A DNA stretch of 64,000 nucleotides, taken from positions 437,593-501,592 of the forward strand of contig VXAA01002214.1 of assembly GCA_013399115.1 (NCBI GenBank). The letters run 5' to 3'. This document shows positions 14,301 to 24,725 of this stretch, one piece after another; position 1 is the stretch's first letter, and every line of letters starts with the position of its first letter. The stretch is from Anseranas semipalmata. Its lineage: Eukaryota; Chordata; Aves; Anseriformes; Anseranatidae. Position numbers and translations under genes: made by a program. The notes under the pieces are model-generated. The model was given only the letters and a program-made list of their open reading frames with translations. It had not been told where the DNA came from and did no database searches.

Positions 14301-17300
14301 TAGCTTTTACCATAATTTTGCATAATCAGAAATACTAAGACGTAAGAGTATCAAAAAGATAAGGTACTGGAGCCACAGCAGTCTTAGAGCTCTATCCAGC
14401 TCTGTCTCTTGTGGTATTTCCTCAGACTACCTCCTTCCTCCAGAACAAGGTGCAGTAGTTCATATATAGCAAAATACTGAAGAGCGAGAGGAAATGAAAA
14501 TAAGCGCATGAAAAATAACATCATCTTATAACACTTACCCGGACTACGGTAAATCCATTCAATCTTACCTTGCCAATTAAAGGTTGTTTTGTTTTTTTAA
14601 ATGAGCTAAACTAGTTTATTGACTTGCAAACAAAAAGGCAATCATCATCTATTAAAAGCAAACTTATTTTGACCAACCTCGATGTTAAAAGTACATACTA
14701 TATTACTTATTACTATATTATGCTACTATGGTATCCAAGGAAACCATTGTCACTTTCCCTATCAGTTAACAGAAATGATCACCTGTTGGATGAAAAAATA
14801 CTGTGTTAATCTGAAGCCAAGCTGTATATTCTACTAGCAAAAGAGGACTCTGTTCCCCTTCGATGCAAATTATTGCAAATACGTAGTTCAATCAGTCTCT
14901 GCACACAGCACCAAGACAGTCTTACCAGCCTTACTCTGCATGTATCACATAGATCCAGGAAGCCGCCTTCCCCCACTCTTAAGGTACCCATGAGATGTTT
15001 GATGACAAAACCGAGGCCACCACTACCAGAACAATTCATTGTAATTGCCATCTCTCTCCAAAACCTCACAGCCCTTTCCCTGTAACATGCTCAGATGCCT
15101 ACACACCTCTAAGGGAATAGTATTAATGTGAAGGATACAGCTTGTAGCAGGCTCATACCTTAAGAAACATGAACTCAGTCTGCATTCCCTTACTTCCTCA
15201 CTTACAGGAGTGTTAACAGGGAGATAAGATATGAGGAACGTAGACAGGAGTGGGCTTTGACAAGAGAAACCATTCTGCTGAGACATACTATGCACAGGGT
15301 TGGTTTGGCACACCTGCTCCAGACCTCAAAACATGGGGGGAGCGTGTCACTTAACAGACACTGAAAATCAACTTCATGAAAACTTAATAAAAATCTACCC
15401 CTTCCCTTTTACTGTGTAAAAGTCTAAAAGAAAGGAAAGTTTTCTCTTGCATGTATCAATAGACTACGGAAAACACTACACAGACAGCTGAAAATGCCAG
15501 AATTTTAACTAGTTATTAAATTCATGAAAGCAGCTTCATTAGTATCTATTAATTATAATAGTCCAAATGCAACTCCACACATGAAGCCCCAACAGCTGAT
15601 TAAGTGAAAACTGACACATTATATCAGAGAGACAATATCTAATTTTCTTTTTCTTATACTCACCTCCCTAAGGATTCCCCACTCTTGGCAGGGAACAAAG
15701 CCTTTGCTGACCCAATATGGTTGTTCTTACGTGGCTTACCTACATTAAAGATCTCTCTCCCTAAGTCAGCGCCTTGAAATAGAAAGACATTATGTATTAC
15801 TAGATCGAAAGATCACAACTACTTTTTAATGCTGAAACATGCAAGATCAACAACAATCAGCCATGATTATTCTATAACTGCTCCTAGGTAGGGCAGCAAT
15901 AACCACAGCAAGAAAATGTTACTCCTTCTATCTGTGGCTTGCGAACAGTCTATTCTGAAACTGGTTGGACTCAATGATGGCTTAAACAAACAAACGAAAA
16001 AAAATGGAACTGGAAGCACATTGCAAACTAATTTAATTTGAAACTTGAGAATACAAGTAGGCGTTTTTTGTTTCCAAACACTAACTCTGAGAAGGTAGAA
16101 ATCCAAAGAAAACATATGCACCAAATAATATATAAAAACATCAAATAATTGTGTAACTTGCTTAATATTTGGAATTCAATGTGATCTAGATGGGAGTTTT
16201 TATTTTAAATAATGATAGACTCAAACAATTTATGAAAGAATGCATTGCCTTCCATTATCAGCCTTATGTTATACTCGGTATTTGCAGTTGCTATCTTCCT
16301 CTAACTCACAAGGCTGCAACTTTTGCTACTGACAGGATCACAGCTTCGGAAGTAAAATTCTGTTCAGAGAACTAGACGAGATTGCCCCTCAGTAGCTGAC
16401 GACTACAAGCAGCATTCTATTATCAACCCCAAAATCTTATTTCTGTCCAAACCACAAAAGATTTAAGATAGATGACATTCCACACGCACACCCTCCATCA
16501 GTTTAACCTCAGACTTCAGTTTAGCCCATTGAAGACCTGTTGTCAAATTTTGTCAAATTACAGATTTGTTGGCTGCAGGCCTGCCCTCCGAGAACAGATT
16601 CTACCCCAACTTTTGCACTTCATGTCACAAAGAACTTCTTCTATTTCAGTTAGGAAAAGAATAATAGTAAACTGTCATGCACTCAACCCAGGTAACAGTC
16701 ACATGAAGCCAACTACAGAGTGAAGCAAATTGGAAGCAACAATTTTTTTTTTTCCCCAGCAGAAAAAATGATATTTGTGGTAAAGACCCACAGTAAACAA
16801 TTCTGGTTTGACTTCTGGTCTTACCACAGACACAGATGAATATTACCTGATCAACATATTTACAGCTACAGACAGTTTAGATGGAAAGTACACTTTTTTT
16901 CTTTCACAAACAGACCTAGCCATAATTAACCACACTTGTCACCTTATATATACATGCTATTATACCACACGCATATGACCTAAGCCTTCATTTATTCGGA
17001 AACTTGAATACTCTATTATAGAGCTGAACGTTTCGTTCATGAGTACGGTGAGCTGTTTCACAGTCTAACATGGTTGTTATCAGCTTCCAGATTAATCTCA
17101 AGATTTTTGGTTCCCAGTGGCCTAGAAATACTGGTTTATTCTCTTCTGAATCACGACACTGTATTACAAAACACACATTCTTCAACTAACTCAGCCAGGT
17201 TCTATTAAAGCAATTTAATGGTTTAGATTTACATTTCTGATGAGAGCTATGGGAAGAGAGTAGATTAGATTTGTAACTGTAGTTTGAGCCATCTTAAATA

Positions 17301-18314
17301 ACTACACTTTGGCAGATATGCCATGACATGACTTAATCACTCTTTAGAAGTCATGCAAGCATGTGTTGGTCAGCATTAAATCTGTCTAATTTAAGGTAAG
17401 ACTATCACAGCTCCTCAAGGAGGGGATTCTTCTAAGTGCTTTTGTACAAATCTTAACAATCATAATATTCAATTGGAACTTCTAAACATTTTTTAGTCAT
17501 ACTGCTCATCTTCTTCTCATATAAAAAAAACCTAGCTGTCCTTTTTAAACAGATAATTCAATTCCAGCAAAGTAATTCAACCTGAAGGCAACTTTAGAAA
17601 TAAGATCACATCATTAAAGCTAAATGCCCTGTAAATGAACTGTGCAAGCCAACCAAACCTCCCATAAGCTGTTTCAAAGCATACACATAAGAATTCACAA
17701 GACAAAGCAATGTATTTCTTAAATAATAATTGTCTATATACTTGGGGGTGGGAGTGGCCTTAAAGCGACATGGCACACAAACAAAAATTACCACAGACAC
17801 CAATGAGAGATGAAAGGAAACAAACTGCTAGACGGTATAAACTCCACAGACCAACTATTACCTACATACACCAACCATATAAAAAAAAGATCTATAGACT
17901 GTCATTATCCTAAAATGTTAAGTCTACCATATCAAACAGGAACAGAGGCTTGGAATACTCTCAGCCCCAGAAATTTAATTTAAACAAGGAGCATTTTTTC
18001 TCCTTACCTAACAGCTGGACAAATTCTCTGTTTTTATATATGCATTTAGATTATTTAGCCACACTTTACAGAGTCAAGAAGTGTAAATTAAAACACCACC
18101 AAGTTTTGCAGAATAAATAAGATATTAAAAATTCTGACTTATTTTTGACCTGAATATTATACATTGACTGCAATGGCTAACATACTTACGTTGGGAGTGT
18201 ATTATCATGCACAAGAAATGGTGAAGTCCTTTGTATGTCCATTTTAAAACTTTTTTCCCCCCACTCTCCAGTCTCTGACATTCTCCCTCTGTAAACATAT
18301 CCTCCTAACTTTCT

Positions 18315-18352
<38 letters not shown>

Positions 18353-19358
18353 TTGGCTTATATATTCTCACACCCGTGCCCGTAAAGAGTTTTGATTTAT
18401 ACAGTGCCATACAGCTCACAAAGAGCTTCTGAAGTGAAGACCTCACGATCAGCCTCTTTGTTGACAACCTAGCACTCACAGTATCTCCTGCAGACCGCAG
18501 CTGTCTCCTGCCGCAGGATGCAAGATGTCAGTAGTACGCGGCCCTAGACCCTTTAAATCTGGAATTCTTACGATGCAAAGAAATTCTTTTTCCTGCCCCC
18601 TTCCTACTCTCTTTTACTAACTAAGGACCGGTTCCACCGCTGAGATCTTCGTACTTCTCCACTCAGAACTCCTTTTGCAGCCCCTCCGTCCCCCATCGCG
18701 CCTCAGGTAACGCTCCCAGCTCCTTTTCGCGACGGTCCCTCCGCGGCCCCGCCGGGCTCTCCACACGCCTCGCCGCAGCCGGGGGGGCTCCCCGCGCGGC
18801 GGCAGCAGGGGCCGCGCAGCGCTCTGGCGCCGCTGCTCCCCCAGCCCCTCGCTCACTTCCACCTCCGCTCGGAAGCGCCGCGGGCCGCCACAGCCCCCGC
18901 CGCATACGTTCCTTCGGGCAAGAGGGCGGGAGGACGCGCCTCCGGCCGAACCCGCGCGGGCTCTCAGCAAAGCTCCAGAAGGCCCCCCCAGCAGCCGGGC
19001 TGCAGGCCTGCCCTCCGCACCCAGAGCCTCCTCATCGCCACAACGCCGCGGACGACTCTGCCGCAGTTTCAGGTTCTTGCTCCGTCCCGGACGGGCCCCG
19101 GCGGTCCCCCCGCTGCCGCCGAAGCGGAGGGCCGCGCTCCGCCGCCACACGCGCCGCGGTCCCGCTGCTCTCCCGCCCCCTTCCCGAGGCGCAGCTGGGC
19201 CTCAAGGCCCCGGTCCTCGGCTCCGCCAGGTCCTTACCCTTGGCCAACGCCACAGTGGAGTTTTCGGTGTCGATGGTGTACAGGATCCCTTCATAGCGGA
19301 TCTCAGCCTTGGAAATAAGGCTGATCTTGCTCCCGATGTAGGGCGTCCCCCCGCTCAT
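363..19358 (-). CDS. LSM14A: LSM14A (RAP55A), complete ten-exon coding region
   Basis: mRNA-binding Sm-like protein of cytoplasmic P-bodies that acts in translational repression and decapping complexes with DDX6 and 4E-T (family knowledge). Coding exons in transcript order: 19238-19358, 11160-11323, 10161-10293, 8288-8410, 6326-6502, 5955-6017, 5113-5292, 3362-3533, 2238-2466, 363-386. All junctions are GT-AG and the phases agree; the total is 1386 nt, 461 residues plus TAG. Domains: LSm about 1-80; Ser/Thr/Pro-rich linker about 95-260; RGG patch about 268-280; FDF motif about 290-320; FFD box about 361-373 ([13 protein letters not shown]); TFG box about 379-396; RGG repeats about 400-445. 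The wording fits LSM14A rather than LSM14B ([19 protein letters not shown] start, long C-terminal RGG run), and the length is close to the human protein as I recall it. It is transcribed away from the TAF4-like gene. Confidence 0.97.
387..2237 (-). other. LSM14A intron 9
   Basis: AT-rich intron of 1851 nt. I see no exon, repeat family or RNA gene in it. Confidence 0.85.
2238..2466 (-). CDS. LSM14A: LSM14A coding exon 9 (TFG box and RGG repeats)
   Basis: Residues about 378-454. The TFG box [18 protein letters not shown] is followed by a dense RGG/FRGG repeat run ending ADFEYR. The donor is AGG|GTAAAA. Reading through the donor would add only VKYI before a stop, so intron retention would give a shortened tail. 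Confidence 0.96.
2467..3361 (-). other. LSM14A intron 8
   Basis: AT-rich intron; nothing recognisable. Confidence 0.85.
3362..3533 (-). CDS. LSM14A: LSM14A coding exon 8 (acidic segment and FFD box)
   Basis: Residues about 321-378. An acidic stretch ([20 protein letters not shown]) leads into [13 protein letters not shown], the FFD box used for contacts with decapping partners. It ends in phase 2 within AGG at donor GTATGG. Confidence 0.97.
3605..3638. repeat. (CA)n/(CAGA) microsatellite
   Basis: Interrupted CA repeat with GA interruptions in LSM14A intron 7. Confidence 0.9.
4195..4218. repeat. (CA)12 microsatellite
   Basis: Uninterrupted CA dinucleotide run in LSM14A intron 7. Confidence 0.95.
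4285..4515 (-). mobile_element. CR1 LINE fragment (reverse-transcriptase region), decayed
   Basis: The plus strand follows the antisense of the CR1 ORF2 block around the RT palm (the region that normally encodes the GVPQGSVLGP and FADD motifs), including GCAAACTCATCAT and CTACTGGTGATT. Stops and gaps break the frame on the minus strand. Edges are approximate. Recognition is from memory of CR1 sequences. Confidence 0.65.
5113..5292 (-). CDS. LSM14A: LSM14A coding exon 7 (RGG patch and FDF motif)
   Basis: Residues about 261-320. An RGG/RG patch ([15 protein letters not shown]) is followed by [19 protein letters not shown], the FDF motif that binds the C-terminal RecA lobe of DDX6 in this family. 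The exon is phase 1-1. A 30-T run on the plus strand (A30 in the transcript) lies only 22 nt upstream of its acceptor. Confidence 0.97.
5293..5954 (-). other. LSM14A intron 6
   Basis: Carries the long T run (5315-5344 on the plus strand) near its 3' end; otherwise unremarkable. Confidence 0.85.
5315..5344. repeat. T30 homopolymer (A30 in the LSM14A transcript)
   Basis: Thirty consecutive T on the plus strand, 22 bases from the acceptor of LSM14A exon 7. Confidence 0.95.
5955..6017 (-). CDS. LSM14A: LSM14A coding exon 6 (63 nt)
   Basis: A short phase 1-1 exon, residues about 240-260: [20 protein letters not shown]. It is in frame with both neighbours, so skipping it would keep the reading frame. 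Confidence 0.93.
6018..6325 (-). other. LSM14A intron 5
   Basis: Short, very AT-rich intron of 308 nt with a TA repeat at 6221-6240. Confidence 0.85.
6221..6240. repeat. (TA)10 microsatellite
   Basis: AT dinucleotide run in a very AT-rich stretch of LSM14A intron 5. Confidence 0.95.
6326..6502 (-). CDS. LSM14A: LSM14A coding exon 5
   Basis: Residues about 181-239. It contains [16 protein letters not shown], a stretch conserved across the LSM14 family, followed by a Pro/Arg/Ser linker ending ENQEHRR. The acceptor follows a C/T tract (CCTTCAG) and the donor is GTACCT. Confidence 0.95.
6503..8287 (-). other. LSM14A intron 4
   Basis: Holds an open frame of 138 codons on the minus strand (6890-7306) with no recognisable protein features, taken as chance. 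No repeat recognised. Confidence 0.8.
8288..8410 (-). CDS. LSM14A: LSM14A coding exon 4 (tandem acceptor)
   Basis: Residues about 140-180, Ser/Thr-rich ([27 protein letters not shown]). The acceptor region reads AAG CAG, so the start may be 8410 (keeps one Ala) or 8407 (drops it). I chose 8410 because it restores the family's V-A-G-x-S-L wording. It ends in phase 1. Confidence 0.93.
8411..10160 (-). other. LSM14A intron 3
   Basis: Contains an A/TAA-rich simple repeat (about 8613-8663). The rest is unrecognised. Confidence 0.85.
8613..8663. repeat. A/TAA-rich simple repeat
   Basis: Two (TAA)n blocks separated by an A run, in LSM14A intron 3. Confidence 0.9.
10161..10293 (-). CDS. LSM14A: LSM14A coding exon 3
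   Basis: Residues 96-139, a Ser/Gly/aromatic-rich low-complexity linker ([20 protein letters not shown] is the clearest family match). It starts in phase 0 and ends in phase 1 at donor GTATGT. Confidence 0.95.
10294..11159 (-). other. LSM14A intron 2
   Basis: 866-nt intron with no recognisable element. A plus-strand open frame of 110 codons (10385-10717) shows no domain signature. Confidence 0.8.
11160..11323 (-). CDS. LSM14A: LSM14A coding exon 2 (LSm domain, second half)
   Basis: Residues 41-95, starting [14 protein letters not shown] and containing [15 protein letters not shown], the Sm2-like strand of the LSm domain. The acceptor is ..TTTTGCAG and the donor CAG|GTAAGT; the exon ends in phase 0. 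Confidence 0.97.
11324..19237 (-). other. LSM14A intron 1
   Basis: The longest LSM14A intron (7.9 kb). Its first 600 bases are part of the CpG island, and a (CA)n microsatellite lies at 18316-18349. I found no additional exon or transposon. Confidence 0.8.
18316..18349. repeat. (AC)17 microsatellite
   Basis: Perfect AC run in LSM14A intron 1, about 300 bases outside the CpG island. Likely length-polymorphic. Confidence 0.97.
19238..19358 (-). CDS. LSM14A: LSM14A coding exon 1 (start codon, LSm domain)
   Basis: The ATG is complementary to CAT at 19356-19358. The exon encodes residues 1-40, from [12 protein letters not shown] to STVALAK, which is the first half of the LSm fold. It ends in phase 1 at donor GTAAGG and lies inside the CpG island. 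The start is set by the invariant [15 protein letters not shown]-terminus of the family. Confidence 0.97.
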
Positions 19359-19569
19359 GGTGCTGGCTCCTCGGTCAGGGACCCCCCCTCCTTCCCTGCC
19401 GAGCGTTCCCGAAGCCGGACACAAACAACTAAGCAAGTCCGGCTCAAAATCGTAGTAGGCGCTCTTCTCCTCCCGCTTCGAGGCCGACCTTCCGCCGATC
19501 CCCCAGCGACAGCTCTCCCTGCGCAGACTCCCTCAGCACACCCCGCTCCAAAAGCACCCTGAAGCTCCC

Positions 19570-19580
19570 AACATGGCCGC
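19570..19580 (+). promoter_or_regulatory. Second YY1-like site
   Basis: AACATGGCCGC, one mismatch from AAnATGGCGGC. The second site supports a YY1-type initiator region, but a function is not shown. Confidence 0.35.
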
Positions 19581-19650
19581 CGCCTTCATCTTCCTTCAGC
19601 GGCGTCCCCCCTCGCCCCAGCCGCGAAATGGATGCCGGGAGTGGAGGTGA

Positions 19651-19660
19651 TCTCGCGAGA
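19651..19660. promoter_or_regulatory. TCTCGCGAGA (CGCG) promoter element
   Basis: Perfect 10-bp palindrome TCTCGCGAGA. This element is known in CpG-island promoters of housekeeping genes and is bound, when unmethylated, by BANP. It lies about 290 bases upstream of the LSM14A ATG. Confidence 0.75.
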
Positions 19661-19688
19661 CGTGCCGGGCGGGGCTCAGGGGAGGGGA

Positions 19689-19697
19689 CCGCCATTT
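19689..19697 (-). promoter_or_regulatory. YY1-like site
   Basis: On the minus strand AAATGGCGG, matching the YY1 core AAnATGGCGGC over most positions. It is close to the CGCG element, as is common in CpG-island promoters. Confidence 0.5.
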
Positions 19698-19960
19698 GGG
19701 CCGCCCGCGAAATTACCTCAGCGGCTTCGAAGGGCTGAGGAGCGCAGCTTCCCCAGCGGCGGGGGCTCGTACGACAGGTTGGGCTCGGCTCTGCTTCGTC
19801 GCGCTTTCCCCGCCTGACCTGGGGGTTGTGCGTGGGGCTGTGCGGGTGCTGGGGCTCCCCGGGCTCCCGCCCAGTGTGTCGGGAGTCTGAGCCCGCAGCC
19901 TGGAAAACCTCCCCTGCTCCCACCTCTCCTGGGAACACCGGGGGTGGTGTGAAAGTAGGT

Positions 19961-22900
19961 TGGATGATTTGGGTAGGTTTTTTTCTTTCTTTTTTTTTTT
20001 CTGAGAGATGTCTAAGCCACCTGTCGCTGAAACCTCAACTTTTATGTGCCTTAATAAGTAATTTAAAATACAGTCATACAGAGAGCTGCAAAAGTCTAAA
20101 CCACAGTAACTACTCAGCTCTTATTTCAAGGGGGATTCCCTTTTGCTCAGTTGGCGGTGTTGATGGTCAGATCTTGCCAAGCAACCCTAAGCAATGCAAT
20201 TGTTGTTGAAATGTTGACTTTAGTGGGGAATTACCCCTGAAAAAGCACCCTTTTAGTACAAGCAAACAAAAGAAATCACAATTTTGAGATTGCATGTAGC
20301 TTGTACACCTTATGTGAAAATCAAGAATGAGGCTTAATGTTGGAGACACTGCTTGTTAAAACATGATACTGCCTCAGGCCTCCTTTTTTAGATTTGCAGA
20401 CTAGGAAACTACATGCAATAAAAACTAACTTATGGAAAGGGTACTTGGATTTTGTTACAGCAACTGAACACTAACATGTTGCAAATGTTCAGCAAGTACT
20501 TTGTTCAAGATATGTCTTTGAAACACAACAGCAAGACAGATGTTTCTGGAAGAGCTCAGATGTTTCTAAACAGGAGCCATACTAGATTTCTGGAAACTTC
20601 ATGCCCATGTAAAACTGTTGGTAAAGTCATGGAGAGTTTTAGTGCCATGGGGGTATTACAGCAATGTGTTTCTAGGATGGACTATTCAAGAGACTGGACG
20701 TACGTGGCTATATCAAGTCCATGGGAGGCAACTGTTGAAAATTAGCATCTGTAACTCAGCTCAAAGTAAAGCTACTGTTAAGAAAAATAAGGGAAGATAC
20801 TTTGCCTATATGATACCTTACAAGGAAGGGGAGAGGAAGTCTTACTGACTACTAGAGGTTGGTCTGTGGCTGCTGCTCAGTGTGGCAAAATAATGATGTC
20901 TGTTGGAGGAGGTGCAGACCCTAACAGCAATCTGGAGGATCAGGTATGGTCTGTACCTGCCGTGGTTTCCTGCTCCTGCCTCCTTACAGAAGGAGATTAA
21001 TGAGCTTTAGATGTGGGTTGAGTTTGGAAGAGGGAAAACAGCTTTGGAAGAGGTTGTTGGGAAGATCTGGCCCCTGGCTGAAGAAGAGAGGTGATGCTGA
21101 TGTTAGAGAGGAGTAAGTGGAATACCTTGAAATACAACTGCTTTCACCAAAGCTCCATGTGGCTTTGCTTCTGCCTCTCTCAAAGTTGTAGTTGAAGAGT
21201 CCCATTTGTATAATTAGGATTTCAAGGTTGTGTGGTGGAATAGGAAATAGAAATGGACATTTCTTTGAGCTTGGGACACCACAGACGAGCATTTCAGGAG
21301 TGAATTCAAGAGGAAAACTCAGCTTTCTTTTAGGTGTTAACACCTGCAAAGTTTCTGAAAGAGTAAAGAGGGTGGCCAGAATGAATAAAAGAAAAGGAAA
21401 AAAACAAGTAATGATGTTTCATAATATTTGAAGATGTAAATACTGTATTAACAGCAAACAGTTTGCATATTGATTACAATGCATGTTTATTTGCAGCTGG
21501 TAGTAACACTTGGGCTGGCATCCACTAGGCCATTTATGAATTTACAGAAAATCCCAGTGAATACTTGATTCCAGCTAATTGCCTAGTTCATCTCAGATGT
21601 TATAGAACAAACTAGCCTATAAATATAACATCATTTGTCTTGAAAGTTTTATAACAACTATTTTCACTCATTTTTCCTTATTTTCCAAAAATACGGTTTC
21701 AGGATTAGATTTTTTCCAGAGGAATTACAGGATTTTGTCAACCTTTGATATATAAATGTATTGTGGCATGTTACCACAATATGACTGTTTCTAAACTTGG
21801 CTTGAAAGGACATTAAAATGTTTTCATATTGATGACTGAACAGCAATTTTAACAAGTTTTGTGGTAGATTTTCTTTTACAGACAATTTTAAAATAATGAT
21901 TGGAAGTTATTTTTCTAATAGACATATTTCAAACAGAAAATTCAGGAAAGATTGTATTTGAAGAGGTCAAATAAGATGATCACAGTGGTTGCTTTGAAAA
22001 TTTTATTCTATACAATTTAGCTCCTAAAAAATGAAAAGGAAAGAGCAACAAATTTGTTCAGAAATATCTTCTATACTTTTCTATGATGAAAAGCATGTGA
22101 ATATTTGAAAAAGATTTTTATGATAAAAGAATACAAAAGTTCAGAGATCCTGTACTTCACTAAAACTCTCATTCCCTACATAAAAGTGCAAGCTGAAAGC
22201 CAGTTTCAGCAACAAGTTTATATACATTCTTATGTCATCACTTTTTGACTTGAAAGGAGTTCAGTGTGTATCAGTATGTTTTATTAAATAAAATACTCTA
22301 TTATACTTCCTTATTCTGTGTGTTTATATATAAAAAATGGCTCAATTAAGAAGAGGTGAGTGGGAAGAAATAGGAATTCATGTTTTACAGATAACCCACC
22401 CACTAATGTACTTTAAAACTGTAATTAAAAGCAGGTCATTTTTGAAGTTGTGAAAGCTGTAGTGTAAATCATAGCTTGCCATTTTCTTCTTCCAGTGGAA
22501 AGATGACTTTGTCTTCTGAAGTTACATAGCAATAAAGCTTTATAAAGCTTTCGTTTAGGGTGTTTTCTAATGGAGACACAAGTTTAATGGCAAAGCGTGT
22601 TAGACAAGTGTATGCTAAAACATTTTTCACAGTCAGGACTAGTTGCAGAATCTTTTGTCTAACTCTCCATTCTTTTATAAAAACTCTGGAGATAGCAGTA
22701 TGCCATCAAAGTCCAGGTCAGGGCCTAGTAAGTGACAGAAGCATGGAATCTTCTCTGATTAAAAAATAAATTAGTAAAATATGGGGGACTGAATGAATGG
22801 GGGAGAAAGTAATACCGGATAGATTTAAATATTTTACAAACCCAAATTAATATTCTTTATTTTTGTGCAGTAGCAAATTAAGTGATAATCTACTTTGTTT

Positions 22901-24325
22901 TAATTAACTTCACAGGTAGAAACATTTGTTAGAAGTCCAAATTTAATTCACTTGTAGCATTCCATAAAAGCAATAGTTATTTGCTAAGCAAATTTTTGAT
23001 GCGTACATCTATGTACACTTCTGTACTGTTTTTCCCATGCACTACTGTGCTTTCACATTCACTTACTGCACAATCTCCCACTTATACATCTGACTACCCC
23101 TTTATGCCTTCAGTTCTTTTACTGGCCACTTTAAGAAATATGCACTGGTTTAATTTGAGGACACATTTAAACTTACCTAATTAAACTGGCACAACCTTGT
23201 TTGGGTATTTTTAATGCATTTTAGAAGTGGTTTATTTTGATTCATCACAAACCTGCTCCTAAAGGTATAAACATGCAATCAGGAGAAACTACCCTGAATA
23301 AAAATATGTAACCTGCACTGAGAGCCAATGGATGGTAACAAACAAGTTATTAACAGTTTAGTCTTCTGACTCGAGCCAAGTCATACAATGTATGACTTAA
23401 CAGATTGAGCCTGGGAATGGAGAACAGTTGTGTGCACTGGTGCACTGCGAGCCCTTCACTCTTTTCCGTTAGTGCATTCTGCAGTTGAGGGTATGTCATT
23501 CACAGGTGAGCATTTTTCAATTTTGTGGAAAATCCTGAGAAATCAAAAAATAAAGAATAAGTCCCTATTTCAGGCCACAGAATAGCAGCTCAAATATATC
23601 CAAGTTTGCAGACATCTATGCTATTGAAGGCCAGCAGACAGATACTGGAATCCAAGCTGTTTTTGGCTGGCAGCTCCAAAAATACATGGTTGTTATCACT
23701 TCTGTGCTAGAACACATGCAGTGAACTGTGGGGCAGTGATTATTCATACAAGCAAAATAATTTATTCTGAAGGTCCCATCAAAGAAACTGCCCTGTCATT
23801 TACTAAAGAAATCATGGGTTAGGGTGACTATTTTCCTTTTATGTGGCATTTATGAATGCGTGAGGCAAGCATTGATGGGAAAAGGGTGTATAGAAGAGCA
23901 ATGGCAAAAATGTTAGTAACAGAATAAACTACCTGAAATGTCCAGTGGGGATGCTGAGGGAACACTGTGTTGAGGCAGCTGCTGTTATGATGCAAAGAAC
24001 ATTATTTTTGGTTTACAAGTCTTCTGTTAACAATGTCCACAATAGGAAATTGTATTACTGTAACCATTCCAGTCTAGGTAAAGCAGTAGCTTTGGAGATA
24101 AACGTGTAATGCTAAAGCAGACAGAGCAGCGCAAACGTGAGTGCAGGTACTCTGACGGTATCTTAGCATTTCGAAAAGCTTCAGTAGTACTTGAAGTTGC
24201 CTTCTTTGAAGAAGTTAGCGTGTTAGGCAGCTGAGACACTCTAACAGACTGCATGCATGCTTTTAGTTCTCCCTAAGCACAAAGAAAATTGTGCTGGCTG
24301 GAATTGTTTTCAGAGGGTATGACTT
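19961..24325. other. Intergenic spacer between LSM14A and the TAF4-like gene
   Basis: About 4.4 kb of AT-rich sequence. No coding exon, tRNA or known repeat family is recognised. It contains an 18-bp palindrome at 22534-22551. Open frames here (for example 20452-20848) have no recognisable signature. Confidence 0.75.
22534..22551. repeat. 18-bp perfect palindrome
   Basis: AAAGCTTTATAAAGCTTT, also a direct repeat of AAAGCTTT, in the intergenic spacer. Confidence 0.85.
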
Positions 24326-24329
24326 GAAG

Positions 24330-24725
24330 GCCAAGCGCGCGATTATGGCAGCTTTGCTACCAAAAGGTAACACGACTGCACGATGCTTCGCAGTGTGCAA
24401 ACTCGCAACCCTCTGAACCAGGTCCGCAGGCTTTCTCCATACCTCAGATCTCCCTGCCAGGCGTCCCTTCCTCAATGCTGGCACAATTAACGGCAGGCTC
24501 TGACACAAGTCCCCCGCATCCCCAGCGCACCTGCCCCGACACATCTTCAGCCCTCGGCCTCCTGAGGCGGCCGGGGCGCAGCCTGCCGCTCTCTCACGCA
24601 GCCACCGCCTCCCAGACCGGGCGGATCGCCAGGCCGTTCCCACACCCTGCCGGCCAGAGGCCGCGGGAGAGCTGCGGCTCTCACCGGGCATTCCCAGGCC
24701 TGGAAGGGCAAAGCCCCGGCACCTG
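24330..24725 (+). promoter_or_regulatory. CpG-rich 5' flank of the TAF4-like gene, cut by the gap
   Basis: GC content climbs steeply from about 24.33 kb up to the run of Ns and stays high after it to about 25.87 kb. This suggests one CpG island spanning the gap, containing the promoter and first exon. The start codon cannot be placed. Confidence 0.6.

Larger units (their letters stand above)
18640..19960 (-). promoter_or_regulatory. LSM14A CpG-island promoter
   Basis: Strongly GC- and CpG-rich block surrounding LSM14A exon 1, in sharp contrast to AT-rich flanks. It includes a TCTCGCGAGA palindrome and YY1-like motifs about 200-340 bases upstream of the start codon, so transcription probably begins near 19.55-19.65 kb (inference). 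There is no TATA box at a fitting place. The open frames on both strands here are typical of high GC and are not taken as genes. Confidence 0.88.

Noticed and set aside
18617..19938. Several open frames of 130-180 codons on both strands in the LSM14A CpG island
   Set aside because: High GC makes stops rare; the predicted proteins are Arg/Ala/Gly/Pro-rich without a domain, and the real coding exon accounts for 19238-19358 only.
20452..20848. Overlapping plus-strand open frames in the intergenic spacer
   Set aside because: No domain, no CpG promoter beside them and no continuation into a neighbouring exon; likely chance.
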